A DNA stretch of 38,920 bases from Sulfurospirillaceae bacterium (lineage in GTDB: Bacteria > Campylobacterota > Campylobacteria > Campylobacterales > Sulfurospirillaceae), in NCBI GenBank assembly GCA_028705785.1, contig JAQWCT010000002.1, positions 1 to 38,920 of the forward strand, written 5' to 3'. The notes below the pieces were generated by a model. The model did no database searches and was not told the DNA's origin. It saw only the letters and a list, made by a program, of their open reading frames with translations. A program made the translations under genes and the position numbers. Position 1 is the stretch's first letter. The number at the start of each line of letters is the position of its first letter. Positions 9,280 to 18,521 of the stretch are shown here, piece by piece.

Positions 9280-10107
9280 ATGTCCCAAACTATTTTAATT
9301 ACTGGGTGTTCTTCTGGTATCGGTTACACTTGCGCGCATGGACTTCATAAACTTGGTTACACTGTTTTTGCGACATGTAAAGATGAAGTAGATGTGAAAC
9401 GCTTACAATCCGAAGGACTTCATGCACATCGACTTGATTTGTGTGAGAGTGAAAGTTTACAAAGTGCTCTGCAATGGATGCTCGCAAAGACCAATGGTCA
9501 CATCGATGTTTTATTTAACAATGGTGCTTATGGGCAACCTGGTGCGGTAGAAGACTTGAGTCGAAATGTCCTCAAAGAGCAGTTTGAAACTAATGTGTTT
9601 GGTACGCAAGAACTAACTAATCTCGTTATTCCCTATATGCGTAAGCAAGGCAGTGGTCGCATTATTTACAATAGTTCCATTTTAGGATTTGTTGCGATGA
9701 GTTACCGAGGGGCATATAACGCTTCTAAATTTGCCATCGAAGGACTTGCAGATACCTTGCGGCTAGAGCTTCACGAAAGTGGCATTAAAGTCGTGCTTAT
9801 TGAACCTGGACCCATTCGAAGTCAGTTTCGCCAAAATGCCCTTGCCAAATTTTTAGCCAATATCGATCAAGAACACTCAGCACATAAAGATATTTATGCC
9901 AAAACCCTGAGTCGTCTTCAAAAAAGTGGGGATGCTCCTTTTACACTAGGGACAGATGCCGTTTTGAAGGTTTTGATACAAGCCATTGAGGCAAAAAAAC
10001 CAAAAATACGCTATGGCGTGACTTTTCCTACCAAATTATTCGCAGTCCTAAAACGCATCTTTCCCACTTGGCTTATGGATACTATCGCTCGAAAAGCAAG
10101 TGAGTAA
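9280..10107 (+). CDS. Short-chain dehydrogenase/reductase (SDR)
   Basis: ITGCSSGIG, NNGAYG, YNASKFAIEGLADTLR; ATG at 9280 preferred (AAAGG SD). Confidence 0.92.
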   Translation: MSQTILITGCSSGIGYTCAHGLHKLGYTVFATCKDEVDVKRLQSEGLHAHRLDLCESESLQSALQWMLAKTNGHIDVLFNNGAYGQPGAVEDLSRNVLKEQFETNVFGTQELTNLVIPYMRKQGSGRIIYNSSILGFVAMSYRGAYNASKFAIEGLADTLRLELHESGIKVVLIEPGPIRSQFRQNALAKFLANIDQEHSAHKDIYAKTLSRLQKSGDAPFTLGTDAVLKVLIQAIEAKKPKIRYGVTFPTKLFAVLKRIFPTWLMDTIARKASE

Positions 10108-10129
10108 AAAGCCTCTTTCAAGGCTTTTT
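10106..10129. terminator. Bidirectional terminator AAAAAGCC-N8-GGCTTTTT
   Basis: 8-bp inverted repeat with A/T tails between convergent genes. Confidence 0.85.
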
Positions 10130-12263
10130 AGGTTCTAAATTTATTAAGAATGGTATTGAGTTTTTCGGTGAGTGCGTTAAGATGCTCGCTTGCTCCTGCG
10201 ATTTCTTCGATACTTCTTGTATTTTGCGTTGAGAGTGAATTGATTTCTTCGATTTTAGTAACGATTTCCTCAATTTTTGCTCCAGTGTTAATATAATCAG
10301 TTACTGTTTTATCGTTGAGGCTGGTTGCGAGGTCCATAATTTCAACCGTGGTATTGATTTTTTTGCCTACATCTTCGGCGATAAGGGAGAGTTCTTGTAC
10401 CTCTTTGGAGTTTTTGTTCATTTGCTCGCTACTATCTGTGATAGCTTGAACAATAACATTAATGGTAGCATGAATCTCAACAAGGCTTTTTTGAGTGCGT
10501 TCTGCTAAAGTACGCACTTCATCGGCAACAACAGCAAATCCTCGTCCGTGTTCTCCGGCTCTTGCAGCTTCGATAGCGGCATTAAGCGCTAGAAGGTTAG
10601 TTTGATCGGCAATATCGCTAATGACCGTGAGAACATTTTTTACTTGGTCGGCATCTGAGCTTAGTTGTTGGATTTTATGCGCCAATTCAAGTTCTGTGTG
10701 TGCACTGTTTTGTACTCTATCTCCGAGTTGTTGAATGAATCCACGCGCCAATTTCAGTTCTTGATTGGCTTTGATAACCTCTTCTTTACTTTTTTTGGCT
10801 TTGACGACTGAATCATTAATCTCTTGCTTGATCGTATTTGACATTGTCGTGGTTTGATTGATAATATTGGTCGAGTCTTCCACGCGTTTGCCTACTTGCA
10901 AGGTCGTCGTTGAAAGCTCATGTGCGATGGATGCATTTTCGCTACTCGTATCTTTGGCAAGCGCAATGGTGGCACGCACTTTTTCGATGAAGTTATTGAT
11001 TTCTTTGGAAGCGCTACCTATTTCATCATGGTTTTTTATCTCTAGTTGCTTCGTAAGATCGCCATCACCTTGTGCTAAATTGTGTGCGGTTGCTTGTAAA
11101 TTTAAAAGAGGTGTTGCAATAAGGTTGGTAATGAGAAAATAGATCGCAATAATCGCAATAAGGGCGACAATAAATCCTACTATCACTGTTTCAAAAAGCA
11201 TAGTGTTGATATTATCTTCTATCTTTTGACCTCGTTTAGCCGTATGTTCTTCAATGTTATCGATGTAAACACCTGAAACAATCGTCCAATCCCACTCTTT
11301 AAAGTATTTAGCATAGGCAATTTTTGGAGCATCTTTTTTAGTTATGGGATGTTCAAAATTATAGATGACAAAGGTTCCCTCTTGAGGATTTTTTAAAGCA
11401 CCCTCAATAAGCTCTTTTCTAAAGGGTTTACCTTGTGAATCTGGGCTGTCGAGTTTAATCTCTTTACCTTGTAGCTCTGGTTTTGTTGCATGAAATGCAT
11501 AGATATATTTTCCATCCACAGCTTTTTTGTAGGCAAAGAAGTATCCTTCATCGTCTTTGGTATAGCGTAATTTATTTAAAATAGTAATGGCCTCATTTTG
11601 AAAATGCTCTTTAATGCTTGAAGCATAATCTCCTGTACCAATAACAATATCTAAAGGCTCATAGTAAAAGTTATAAGAGAGTTTGGGCTCGTCTACTTTG
11701 GTGACTGGATGAGGAAAAATGAATTTTGTAACACCCGTTCCCTCTTTGGCAGCTTTAAGAAGATCTTTGATGATAAAGGTACCCTCTTTATCTTTCATCT
11801 CAATCAAATTTTTACCAACAAGGGCTTTATTAATAGGATGAACCACATTAATACCTTCCATAGTATAAGCATAAAAATACCCCACATCGTTGTTATAGCG
11901 ATAGCCATTAATCAGTGCTAAAAGCATGGTGCGTAGCTCATCTGTGGAGAGTTTATTTTTATTATTGGTATAGATGTCATCCAATGTTTTTTTGAGAATC
12001 ATGGCATCTGTTTTGATTTTTTGTGCGATATTTTTTTCAGAAGAAGCATCGTAAAATGCACCAATCGCCTTTTCTGCCATCGTGGTAAAGGCTTTGAGCT
12101 CATTTTTATTCATATCTAAAATCAACTCACCTTCATCTTTGGTCTGAGTTTGCCCGAGTTGTTGTGATTTGTAAATGACTACAACCAAAGAAATGGATGC
12201 CACGAAGAAAATAGAAACCATGAAAACAATTAAGGCCTTAATCTTAATACTTAAAGATTGCAT
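10128..12263 (-). CDS. Methyl-accepting chemotaxis protein with tandem Cache_2-type sensor domains
   Basis: Two [16 protein letters not shown]-type Cache repeats, HAMP, signalling tip [40 protein letters not shown]; start moved to 12263 (AGGAGG SD). Confidence 0.95.
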   Translation of the reverse strand: MQSLSIKIKALIVFMVSIFFVASISLVVVIYKSQQLGQTQTKDEGELILDMNKNELKAFTTMAEKAIGAFYDASSEKNIAQKIKTDAMILKKTLDDIYTNNKNKLSTDELRTMLLALINGYRYNNDVGYFYAYTMEGINVVHPINKALVGKNLIEMKDKEGTFIIKDLLKAAKEGTGVTKFIFPHPVTKVDEPKLSYNFYYEPLDIVIGTGDYASSIKEHFQNEAITILNKLRYTKDDEGYFFAYKKAVDGKYIYAFHATKPELQGKEIKLDSPDSQGKPFRKELIEGALKNPQEGTFVIYNFEHPITKKDAPKIAYAKYFKEWDWTIVSGVYIDNIEEHTAKRGQKIEDNINTMLFETVIVGFIVALIAIIAIYFLITNLIATPLLNLQATAHNLAQGDGDLTKQLEIKNHDEIGSASKEINNFIEKVRATIALAKDTSSENASIAHELSTTTLQVGKRVEDSTNIINQTTTMSNTIKQEINDSVVKAKKSKEEVIKANQELKLARGFIQQLGDRVQNSAHTELELAHKIQQLSSDADQVKNVLTVISDIADQTNLLALNAAIEAARAGEHGRGFAVVADEVRTLAERTQKSLVEIHATINVIVQAITDSSEQMNKNSKEVQELSLIAEDVGKKINTTVEIMDLATSLNDKTVTDYINTGAKIEEIVTKIEEINSLSTQNTRSIEEIAGASEHLNALTEKLNTILNKFRT

Positions 12264-12394
12264 AGATCCTCCTTGTAATGTGCGCTGATTCCTAATGGTA
12301 TCGTAACTTTTGACTAATTCTTTCATGGTATAGTTGTATTGAGATTATTAAGAGGAAAAATGTTACATTTCGTGTGTCAATTTTGGAGAAAAAA

Positions 12395-13540
12395 ATGTTG
12401 AAAATAAGCCAAATAGAAACCATTTTAAATCAGGTTCAAACGCCTGTATATATTTGTGAGGAAGCACTTTTAGAGCAAAACTTAAGACTGTTAAAAGAGG
12501 TCAGTGACAAAACAGGGGCGACTGTTTTACTCGCCCTTAAAGGTTTTGCCTTTAAAGCCCTTGCTCCATTGGTTGATAAATATCTAAGTGGTTGCACTTG
12601 TAGTGGGCTTCATGAAGCTAAATTTGCCCATGAGTATTTTAAAGGCACGATTCACACTTATTCGCCTGCGTACAAAGAAGAAGATATTGATGAAGTCATC
12701 GCTTTGAGCGACCATTTGATTTTTAATTCGTTCAATCAATGGGAAAAATACAAAAGCAAAGCCATAGGTAAAACCAGTTGTGGTTTGCGTTTAAACCCTG
12801 AAGTTTCCTCCTCGCCTGTGGATTTGTACAATCCTTGCGCGCTTTACAGTCGTTTGGGCATCACCAAAGAAAATATGCAGTACGATAAGTTAGAGGGCAT
12901 TGAGGGGCTTCATTTTCACGCGCTTTGTGAACAAGATGCCAGTGCGCTTGAAGAAGTTTTGCAAAGCTTTGAAGCACGATTTGGTGATTTGATTTCAAAA
13001 ATGAAATGGGTTAATTTTGGCGGGGGACATCACATCACGCGTGAGGGATATGATGTGGACAAACTCGTCCACATCATCAACGATTTTAGAGCACGATATA
13101 ATGGCATCAAAGTTTATTTAGAACCGGGTGAAGCTGTAGGCTGGCAGAGCGGCCCACTCGTGGCGAGTGTGCTTGACATCGTTCACAATGGCATGGATAT
13201 CGCCATCTTAGATATCTCTGCCGAAGCGCATATGCCTGATACCCTTGCGATGCCATACCGCGCGGCAATTCGAGGCGCAGGAGAGGTGGGTGAAAAGCCT
13301 TACATGTACAGACTTGGAGGGCCAACTTGTTTGGCAGGTGACATCATGGGGGATTATTCGTTTGATGCACCTTTGTCCATCGGCGATAAACTTATTTTTG
13401 AAGATATGATTCACTATACTATCGTAAAAAACACCACCTTTAATGGTGTAAAATTACCTGATTTAGCCATTTTACGCAAAGATGGACGCTATGAAGTCAC
13501 CAGCCAGTTTGGATACGAAGAGTACAAAAGACGCAATTAA
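12395..13540 (+). CDS. nspC: Carboxynorspermidine/carboxyspermidine decarboxylase
   Basis: PLP-dependent fold III; ALKGFAFKAL, GLRLNPEVSSSP, YLEPGEAVGW, GPTCLAGDIMGDY; ATG 12395 with TTGGAG SD. Confidence 0.93.
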   Translation: MLKISQIETILNQVQTPVYICEEALLEQNLRLLKEVSDKTGATVLLALKGFAFKALAPLVDKYLSGCTCSGLHEAKFAHEYFKGTIHTYSPAYKEEDIDEVIALSDHLIFNSFNQWEKYKSKAIGKTSCGLRLNPEVSSSPVDLYNPCALYSRLGITKENMQYDKLEGIEGLHFHALCEQDASALEEVLQSFEARFGDLISKMKWVNFGGGHHITREGYDVDKLVHIINDFRARYNGIKVYLEPGEAVGWQSGPLVASVLDIVHNGMDIAILDISAEAHMPDTLAMPYRAAIRGAGEVGEKPYMYRLGGPTCLAGDIMGDYSFDAPLSIGDKLIFEDMIHYTIVKNTTFNGVKLPDLAILRKDGRYEVTSQFGYEEYKRRN

Positions 13541-13566
13541 AAATCTTTACATGTAAAGGATAGAGT

Positions 13567-14274
13567 ATGGATTCACACTCGCTTTCATCGCTTCGGGAGA
13601 TGTGTCGAACCAAAAGAGTGCTTTATGTGGAAGATGATTTTGATGTGCGTACCCAAACACGCAAAATGCTTGAGCTTTATTTTAAAGAGATTGTTGAGTT
13701 TGACAATGGGCTTGATGCTCTGGCGTGTTTTGGGCATGAACCGTTTGACTTGATTTTTACAGACATCAACATGCCAAAAATGGATGGGCTTTGTATGATT
13801 GGGGAGATACGCAAACTCAATCCTACGATTCCCATCGTCATTTTTTCGGCATATGACAACACCGAATACTTCCTCAAAACCATTCAACAAGGCGTTTCAG
13901 GCTACATTTTAAAGCCATTTTCTTTTAAAGATATTTTGGAAACTTTAGAAAAGATTATGCATCAATTGTCTACATGTAAACTCCACGCTCTTGCTTTGAT
14001 TGAGGGATATTATTGGGAGAGGGCAACGCAGTGCTTGTGTAAAGAGCATCAAGAGGTGAAATTAAGCAAGCATGAAACGGCACTTTTTGATCTTTTAACT
14101 TCTTCAAAACAACGCGTCTTTTCTAGCGAAGAGATTGAGATAGCCATTTTTGATGATGATTTTTCTGATAACAAACGGGTCCGAAATCTCCTCTCTCGCT
14201 TACGCCAGAAACTTGGATGTGATTTGATACAAAGCATTTATGGTGAGGGATACAAATTAAGATGGCTGCATTAA
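13567..14274 (+). CDS. Response regulator, REC + winged-helix output
   Basis: VLYVEDDFDVR, DINMPKMDGL, K at YILKPF; C-terminal RVRNLLSRLRQKLG...IYGEGYKL. Confidence 0.92.
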   Translation: MDSHSLSSLREMCRTKRVLYVEDDFDVRTQTRKMLELYFKEIVEFDNGLDALACFGHEPFDLIFTDINMPKMDGLCMIGEIRKLNPTIPIVIFSAYDNTEYFLKTIQQGVSGYILKPFSFKDILETLEKIMHQLSTCKLHALALIEGYYWERATQCLCKEHQEVKLSKHETALFDLLTSSKQRVFSSEEIEIAIFDDDFSDNKRVRNLLSRLRQKLGCDLIQSIYGEGYKLRWLH

Positions 14275-15800
14275 ATACACTTAAAACTAAAGCAGAACGC
14301 TTTGAACAACTGTTTAATAACAGTGGCGTGGGGATTTTTATCGTTGATAAAGACCGTATCATCATCGAGGCGAACGAGGCGTGTTGTAAAATTTTTGGGT
14401 TTAGTTATGACCAACTGGTGGGACAATCGGCTCTTGTTATGCACCTTTCGTATGCGGCGTATGTCAATTTTGCGGAGATTGCTTTTAATAAAGTTAGGCA
14501 AAATGAAGCGCTCAATTTAGAATATCCCTTTAAACACAAAGATGGCACGACACTTTGGCTTAGAATTGCGGGGGATTCGATTCCCTCTAATGAAGAGGTG
14601 CTTTGGACGATTACGGATATTACCAGTCGTATAGAAGCGCAAGAGAAGCTCAAAGAGAGTGAAGCTTTACTTCGAAATGCTGAAGCTATTGCACATTTTG
14701 GTAGTTGGGAAATTGTGATGGATGAAAATCGAAGCATGAAGTGGTCTGAGGAGATGTACCGCATTTATGGAGAAGATCCCCATGAGTTTACCCCCACGCT
14801 TGAGCGGTTCATTCGGTATTTGAGCGAAGTAGATGCGCAAAGAGTCAAAGAGGTAAACCAAAAAGCGTTAATCAGTGGGATGAATGAGGAGCTTGACTAT
14901 ACCATTTATCTGAGAAATGGTAGAAAAGCGTTTATCAATACGCATCGCAAAGCCATTTATGATGAAAATGGTTTTCCGCTTCGACTGGTGGGAACATCAC
15001 TTGATATCAGTAGGCAAAAGGAAAATGAACGAAAGATTCAACAGCTCAACGAGACACTCCATTTGGAAGTGCAGTTACAACTGGAAAAATTGCGTGAAAA
15101 AGATAAACAGTTACAATACCAATCTCGTCTGATTCAAATGGGTGAGATGCTGAGTATGATTGCGCATCAGTGGCGTCAACCTTTAGCTGCCATTGCGGCA
15201 ACGACTAGTTTTTTGTCGGCAAAATTGATGCTTGAAGAGGTGAATAAACAAGAATTTGAAGAAGAAATTGGGCGTATTGAAACCTATGTTTCGCATCTTT
15301 CTAAAACGATAGATGATTTTAGAAACTTTTTTAAAGCAGTGAAGCAACAAGAGCGGGTGAGCCTTGAAGTGGTCGTAGAAAAGACGCTCAATATCGTAAA
15401 ACCTCTTTTGATTACTAAAAACATTACGGTCCTTACAGACTTTACATGTAAGCAAGAAATTGAAACCTACAGCAATGAATTGGCACAAGTCATTTTAAAT
15501 ATTATCAAAAACGCCGAAGATGCCCTTTTAGACAATGGGGTTCGTGAGCCTAAAATTTGGATTCGAACTTACGATGATGATAAAAAAATATATTTAGAGA
15601 TTAAGGATAATGCAGGTGGTATAGATGAAAATTTATTTCAAAAAATCTTTGAACCTTACTTTTCCACAAAACACGACAAAGATGGGACAGGTGTAGGGTT
15701 GTGTATGTCCAAAACTATCATTGAAGAACACTGCAAAGGTTTTTTAAGTGTACACAATGAATCAGGCGGGGCTGTTTTTACTATTGCATTATCCAAATGA
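14262..15800 (+). CDS. PAS-domain sensor histidine kinase
   Basis: Two PAS/PAC domains; MIAHQWRQPLAAIAA H-box; HATPase NAEDALLDNG, DNAGGID, GTGVGLCMSK; overlaps the RR gene. Confidence 0.93.
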   Translation: MAALNTLKTKAERFEQLFNNSGVGIFIVDKDRIIIEANEACCKIFGFSYDQLVGQSALVMHLSYAAYVNFAEIAFNKVRQNEALNLEYPFKHKDGTTLWLRIAGDSIPSNEEVLWTITDITSRIEAQEKLKESEALLRNAEAIAHFGSWEIVMDENRSMKWSEEMYRIYGEDPHEFTPTLERFIRYLSEVDAQRVKEVNQKALISGMNEELDYTIYLRNGRKAFINTHRKAIYDENGFPLRLVGTSLDISRQKENERKIQQLNETLHLEVQLQLEKLREKDKQLQYQSRLIQMGEMLSMIAHQWRQPLAAIAATTSFLSAKLMLEEVNKQEFEEEIGRIETYVSHLSKTIDDFRNFFKAVKQQERVSLEVVVEKTLNIVKPLLITKNITVLTDFTCKQEIETYSNELAQVILNIIKNAEDALLDNGVREPKIWIRTYDDDKKIYLEIKDNAGGIDENLFQKIFEPYFSTKHDKDGTGVGLCMSKTIIEEHCKGFLSVHNESGGAVFTIALSK

Positions 15801-15851
15801 GACATTTGCGAGACAATCTTCTTTCTACTTCCCCTTTTTACTGAGACAATC
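15799..15851 (+). promoter_or_regulatory. Phased direct repeats GAGACA / GAGACAATC / GAGACAATC
   Basis: Copies start at 15799, 15810 and 15843 (offsets 11 and 33 nt), upstream of the -10 at 15869. Confidence 0.5.
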
Positions 15852-15868
15852 CCCAGACACTCTCCTCC

Positions 15869-15874
15869 TATAAT
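15869..15874 (+). promoter_or_regulatory. -10 element TATAAT of the membrane protein/MBL operon
   Basis: CCTATAATGATGC upstream of the gene at 15912. Confidence 0.55.
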
Positions 15875-15911
15875 GATGCTAAGAATTTAAAATCTTAGTA
15901 CAAGGAGGTTT

Positions 15912-17303
15912 ATGATGGAAACACCACTTTATCTCGAAGAGAGAAGTTTGGTGAAACGATTTAGTGGTCCTTTACCTATTTTACTCAATACCATTTTTGT
16001 CTTGGCATTGTTTTATGTGACATGGTGGATATTTCAAGACCCGCGTGGAATTATGCGGATGTATACACCGTATGTGGGGTACATGTGGTGTCGGTGGTTG
16101 TTGGTTATTATGATTTGGATTGCGTACATCTTTGATTTTTGGCCTTTTAGTCGATCATGGCTGAGAAATACGCATCCTGTGCTTAAAGGTATTGTGCTCA
16201 CCACACTAACAGTGCTTCTTTTTGCCATTGTGCTGAAAGGGTTTTTTGAGACGATTTTAGGGGATTATGCGATTGCTTATTTTAGCCCTGAGCGCCTTCA
16301 AAAAGAGGGAGTAGTCGAATTTTGGGCATTAGAATACTCAGCACAAGCGATTTTGATGTTTGCCGCCATTGCTTCATGGCTTAGTCCTGCGTGGGTAGTT
16401 GCGATGGAAGGGGCACCTTGGGACAAACTGCCTCAGCCAGTGAAGGGTTTTTCTATTTTGATGTTTACCTTTTTTATCAGTGTGATTGTCTATTTTGTGG
16501 CATTTCACTCTCATATGGCGATTTTATTTGACCCTTGGCAAAAATTTGCAGCGATTACCCCTCCGTGGTGGGAAAACTTTGCTGATACGGTACATGGTAA
16601 CTTTAACATTGCATGGATTATGTGCTGTACAGTAGTTGTATGGCTGCACGAAACCATTTGGGAGCGTTATCCATTTTCAATGATAGAAAATCCATGGCTT
16701 CGTCGTACAGCATCATTTTTTGGCATCATTGCTATTGCTGTAGCTCTTAGTTTCTTTCTCTATTTTGCGCAAGAGTTGGTTTGGGGTGAAGCTATTAGAG
16801 GTACAAAAAGAGATGCAGCACCGGATTGGCGATGGTTACATGTCGGTGAGATGGCGATTTTCTGGTTACTGCCGGCACTTTATATGCATTTTTATATGAA
16901 AAATGGCATCAATCGTTTCAGTCAAACCACCAATATTTTACTTCGCACGATTGCTTCTGTACTTGCGGCTGTGGTGATTTATTATGTTTACTATAAAACA
17001 TCACATTTTTTCTTAGGTACACAAAAAGGTTTTTCACATCCACAACAATTTCCGATGATTCCCCTTATTTGGTTGATTAATGTGATGTTGATTAACTACT
17101 GGTTTATGGATGGCTGGCCAGGATGGCGTTTGGCACAGGCGAGTGAAAAAGCTCCCGTTACCCATGTTAGCTATAGTAGTGCAACACTCTCACCTTCGTT
17201 TTACAAAGGGGTTATTGGTGGAACACTCGGTGGCGTAGTTGTTTATTTTGTCATTATTTATATGATTCCGATGATGGGCTCAATGCTCATTATTTTCAAA
17301 TAA
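15912..17303 (+). CDS. Polytopic (about 11 TM) membrane protein of unknown function
   Basis: Hydrophobic segments throughout; Trp/His-rich; SD AAGGAGG; no family confidently recognised. Confidence 0.85.
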   Translation: MMETPLYLEERSLVKRFSGPLPILLNTIFVLALFYVTWWIFQDPRGIMRMYTPYVGYMWCRWLLVIMIWIAYIFDFWPFSRSWLRNTHPVLKGIVLTTLTVLLFAIVLKGFFETILGDYAIAYFSPERLQKEGVVEFWALEYSAQAILMFAAIASWLSPAWVVAMEGAPWDKLPQPVKGFSILMFTFFISVIVYFVAFHSHMAILFDPWQKFAAITPPWWENFADTVHGNFNIAWIMCCTVVVWLHETIWERYPFSMIENPWLRRTASFFGIIAIAVALSFFLYFAQELVWGEAIRGTKRDAAPDWRWLHVGEMAIFWLLPALYMHFYMKNGINRFSQTTNILLRTIASVLAAVVIYYVYYKTSHFFLGTQKGFSHPQQFPMIPLIWLINVMLINYWFMDGWPGWRLAQASEKAPVTHVSYSSATLSPSFYKGVIGGTLGGVVVYFVIIYMIPMMGSMLIIFK

Positions 17304-17313
17304 GGAGGAAATC

Positions 17314-18477
17314 ATGTCAATCGAAAATGAAAACACAAGGCGAGATTTTCTCAAAGGCGCAGTTACGGGGCTTGGGTTTGGTACACTTGCTACCATGGGC
17401 GTTTTTTCATACTCTTCTATGCGTTCATTTTTCCTTCCACAAGCAGATCGAAAAATGGCAAGTTTTGGTGCATGTAAGAGTGTCAAAATTACTAATATTT
17501 CAGAAACGAGCTGGTTCGATAATGCCACTTTAATGGGCGATATGAAAGGCGCTGGTGGACTTTTGGTTGACCAGTACCTTTACAACTGGCCTCCTTTTGG
17601 AGATGGTAGTGGGCTTGCTAAAGGGAGTTATGATAAGGGTATGGCAAAGATTAAACATCTCTTGCCTCATAAACTTGAAGAAGCGTGGGAAGTGGTAAAA
17701 ACCAACAGTGTTCATCCTGAAAATGCAGGTGGATTTGCGGCACTTATTGAGATTGAGCGCCTAGATGGTGTAAAGAAAAAATACTTGCTTGATAGTGGTT
17801 GGTCGTATGAATGGATGGATAAGGCATTTAAACGAGAGGGCATTGATAAGATGCTTGCTAATGGTGAAATTGAAGCGTTGATTTTATCGCATGAGCATTT
17901 TGACCATTTTTGGGGTTTGCCTGTTACGATGAAGTATGCGCCCAATATCAAAATCATCATTCCTGATGGTTTTTACAAAGAGGGCTTACAATACATCAAA
18001 GACTCAGGTCACAAAGGCGAACTTGTGGTTTTCAAAAAAGGTAAAAATGACATTGAACCAGGACTTTGTGCTTATACTTTTGATGTTCCTATCATTTGCC
18101 GTGTTTTTGGAGAGCAGTCTATCTTTGCTAATGTTGAGGGTAAAGGTTTGGTCAGTATCTCAGGGTGTTGTCATCAAGGCATTATTCAATTTATTGCTAC
18201 GGCAAAAAATGAGCTCAAATATGACAATGACCAGATGTATGGCATCTATGGAGGTTTACATATCTCTCCATTTGACGATTGGGATCCAAAGTATGATGAC
18301 CTTGTTATCTCTTTAGGAAAATGGGACTTTAAAACGATAGGGTGCAACCACTGTACAGGTCTTTTGACAGCTGAGAAGTTTGTTCGAGCAGGTTATCCTG
18401 TCGTCAAAGGTACGGCGCAACACCGTTCAAAAAGCCACTCGTATTTGGGCAATGGAGATACGATTACTTTTGGATAA
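17314..18477 (+). CDS. Tat-exported MBL-fold metallohydrolase (DHPS/MptA-like subfamily)
   Basis: Tat motif TRRDFLKG; SHEHFDHFWGL (HxHxDH); SGCCHQGI; GGLH. Confidence 0.88.
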   Translation: MSIENENTRRDFLKGAVTGLGFGTLATMGVFSYSSMRSFFLPQADRKMASFGACKSVKITNISETSWFDNATLMGDMKGAGGLLVDQYLYNWPPFGDGSGLAKGSYDKGMAKIKHLLPHKLEEAWEVVKTNSVHPENAGGFAALIEIERLDGVKKKYLLDSGWSYEWMDKAFKREGIDKMLANGEIEALILSHEHFDHFWGLPVTMKYAPNIKIIIPDGFYKEGLQYIKDSGHKGELVVFKKGKNDIEPGLCAYTFDVPIICRVFGEQSIFANVEGKGLVSISGCCHQGIIQFIATAKNELKYDNDQMYGIYGGLHISPFDDWDPKYDDLVISLGKWDFKTIGCNHCTGLLTAEKFVRAGYPVVKGTAQHRSKSHSYLGNGDTITFG

Positions 18478-18483
18478 ACAAGT

Positions 18484-18514
18484 AAAGAGCCAAAGGTTTA
18501 TCTTTTGGCTCTTT
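18484..18514 (+). terminator. Intrinsic terminator AAAGAGCCAAA-N9-TTTGGCTCTTT(T)
   Basis: 11-bp inverted repeat with T tract right after the stop at 18477. Confidence 0.85.
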
Positions 18515-18521
18515 TAAGGAG

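Noticed and set aside
9371-9381. GACATGTAAAG (9372) and AACATGTAAG (24621) as further palindrome copies
   Set aside because: Two mismatches to the core; treated as possible decayed halves but not counted.
14405-14764. 119-aa - strand ORF
   Set aside because: Antisense to the PAS histidine kinase; no start or SD support.
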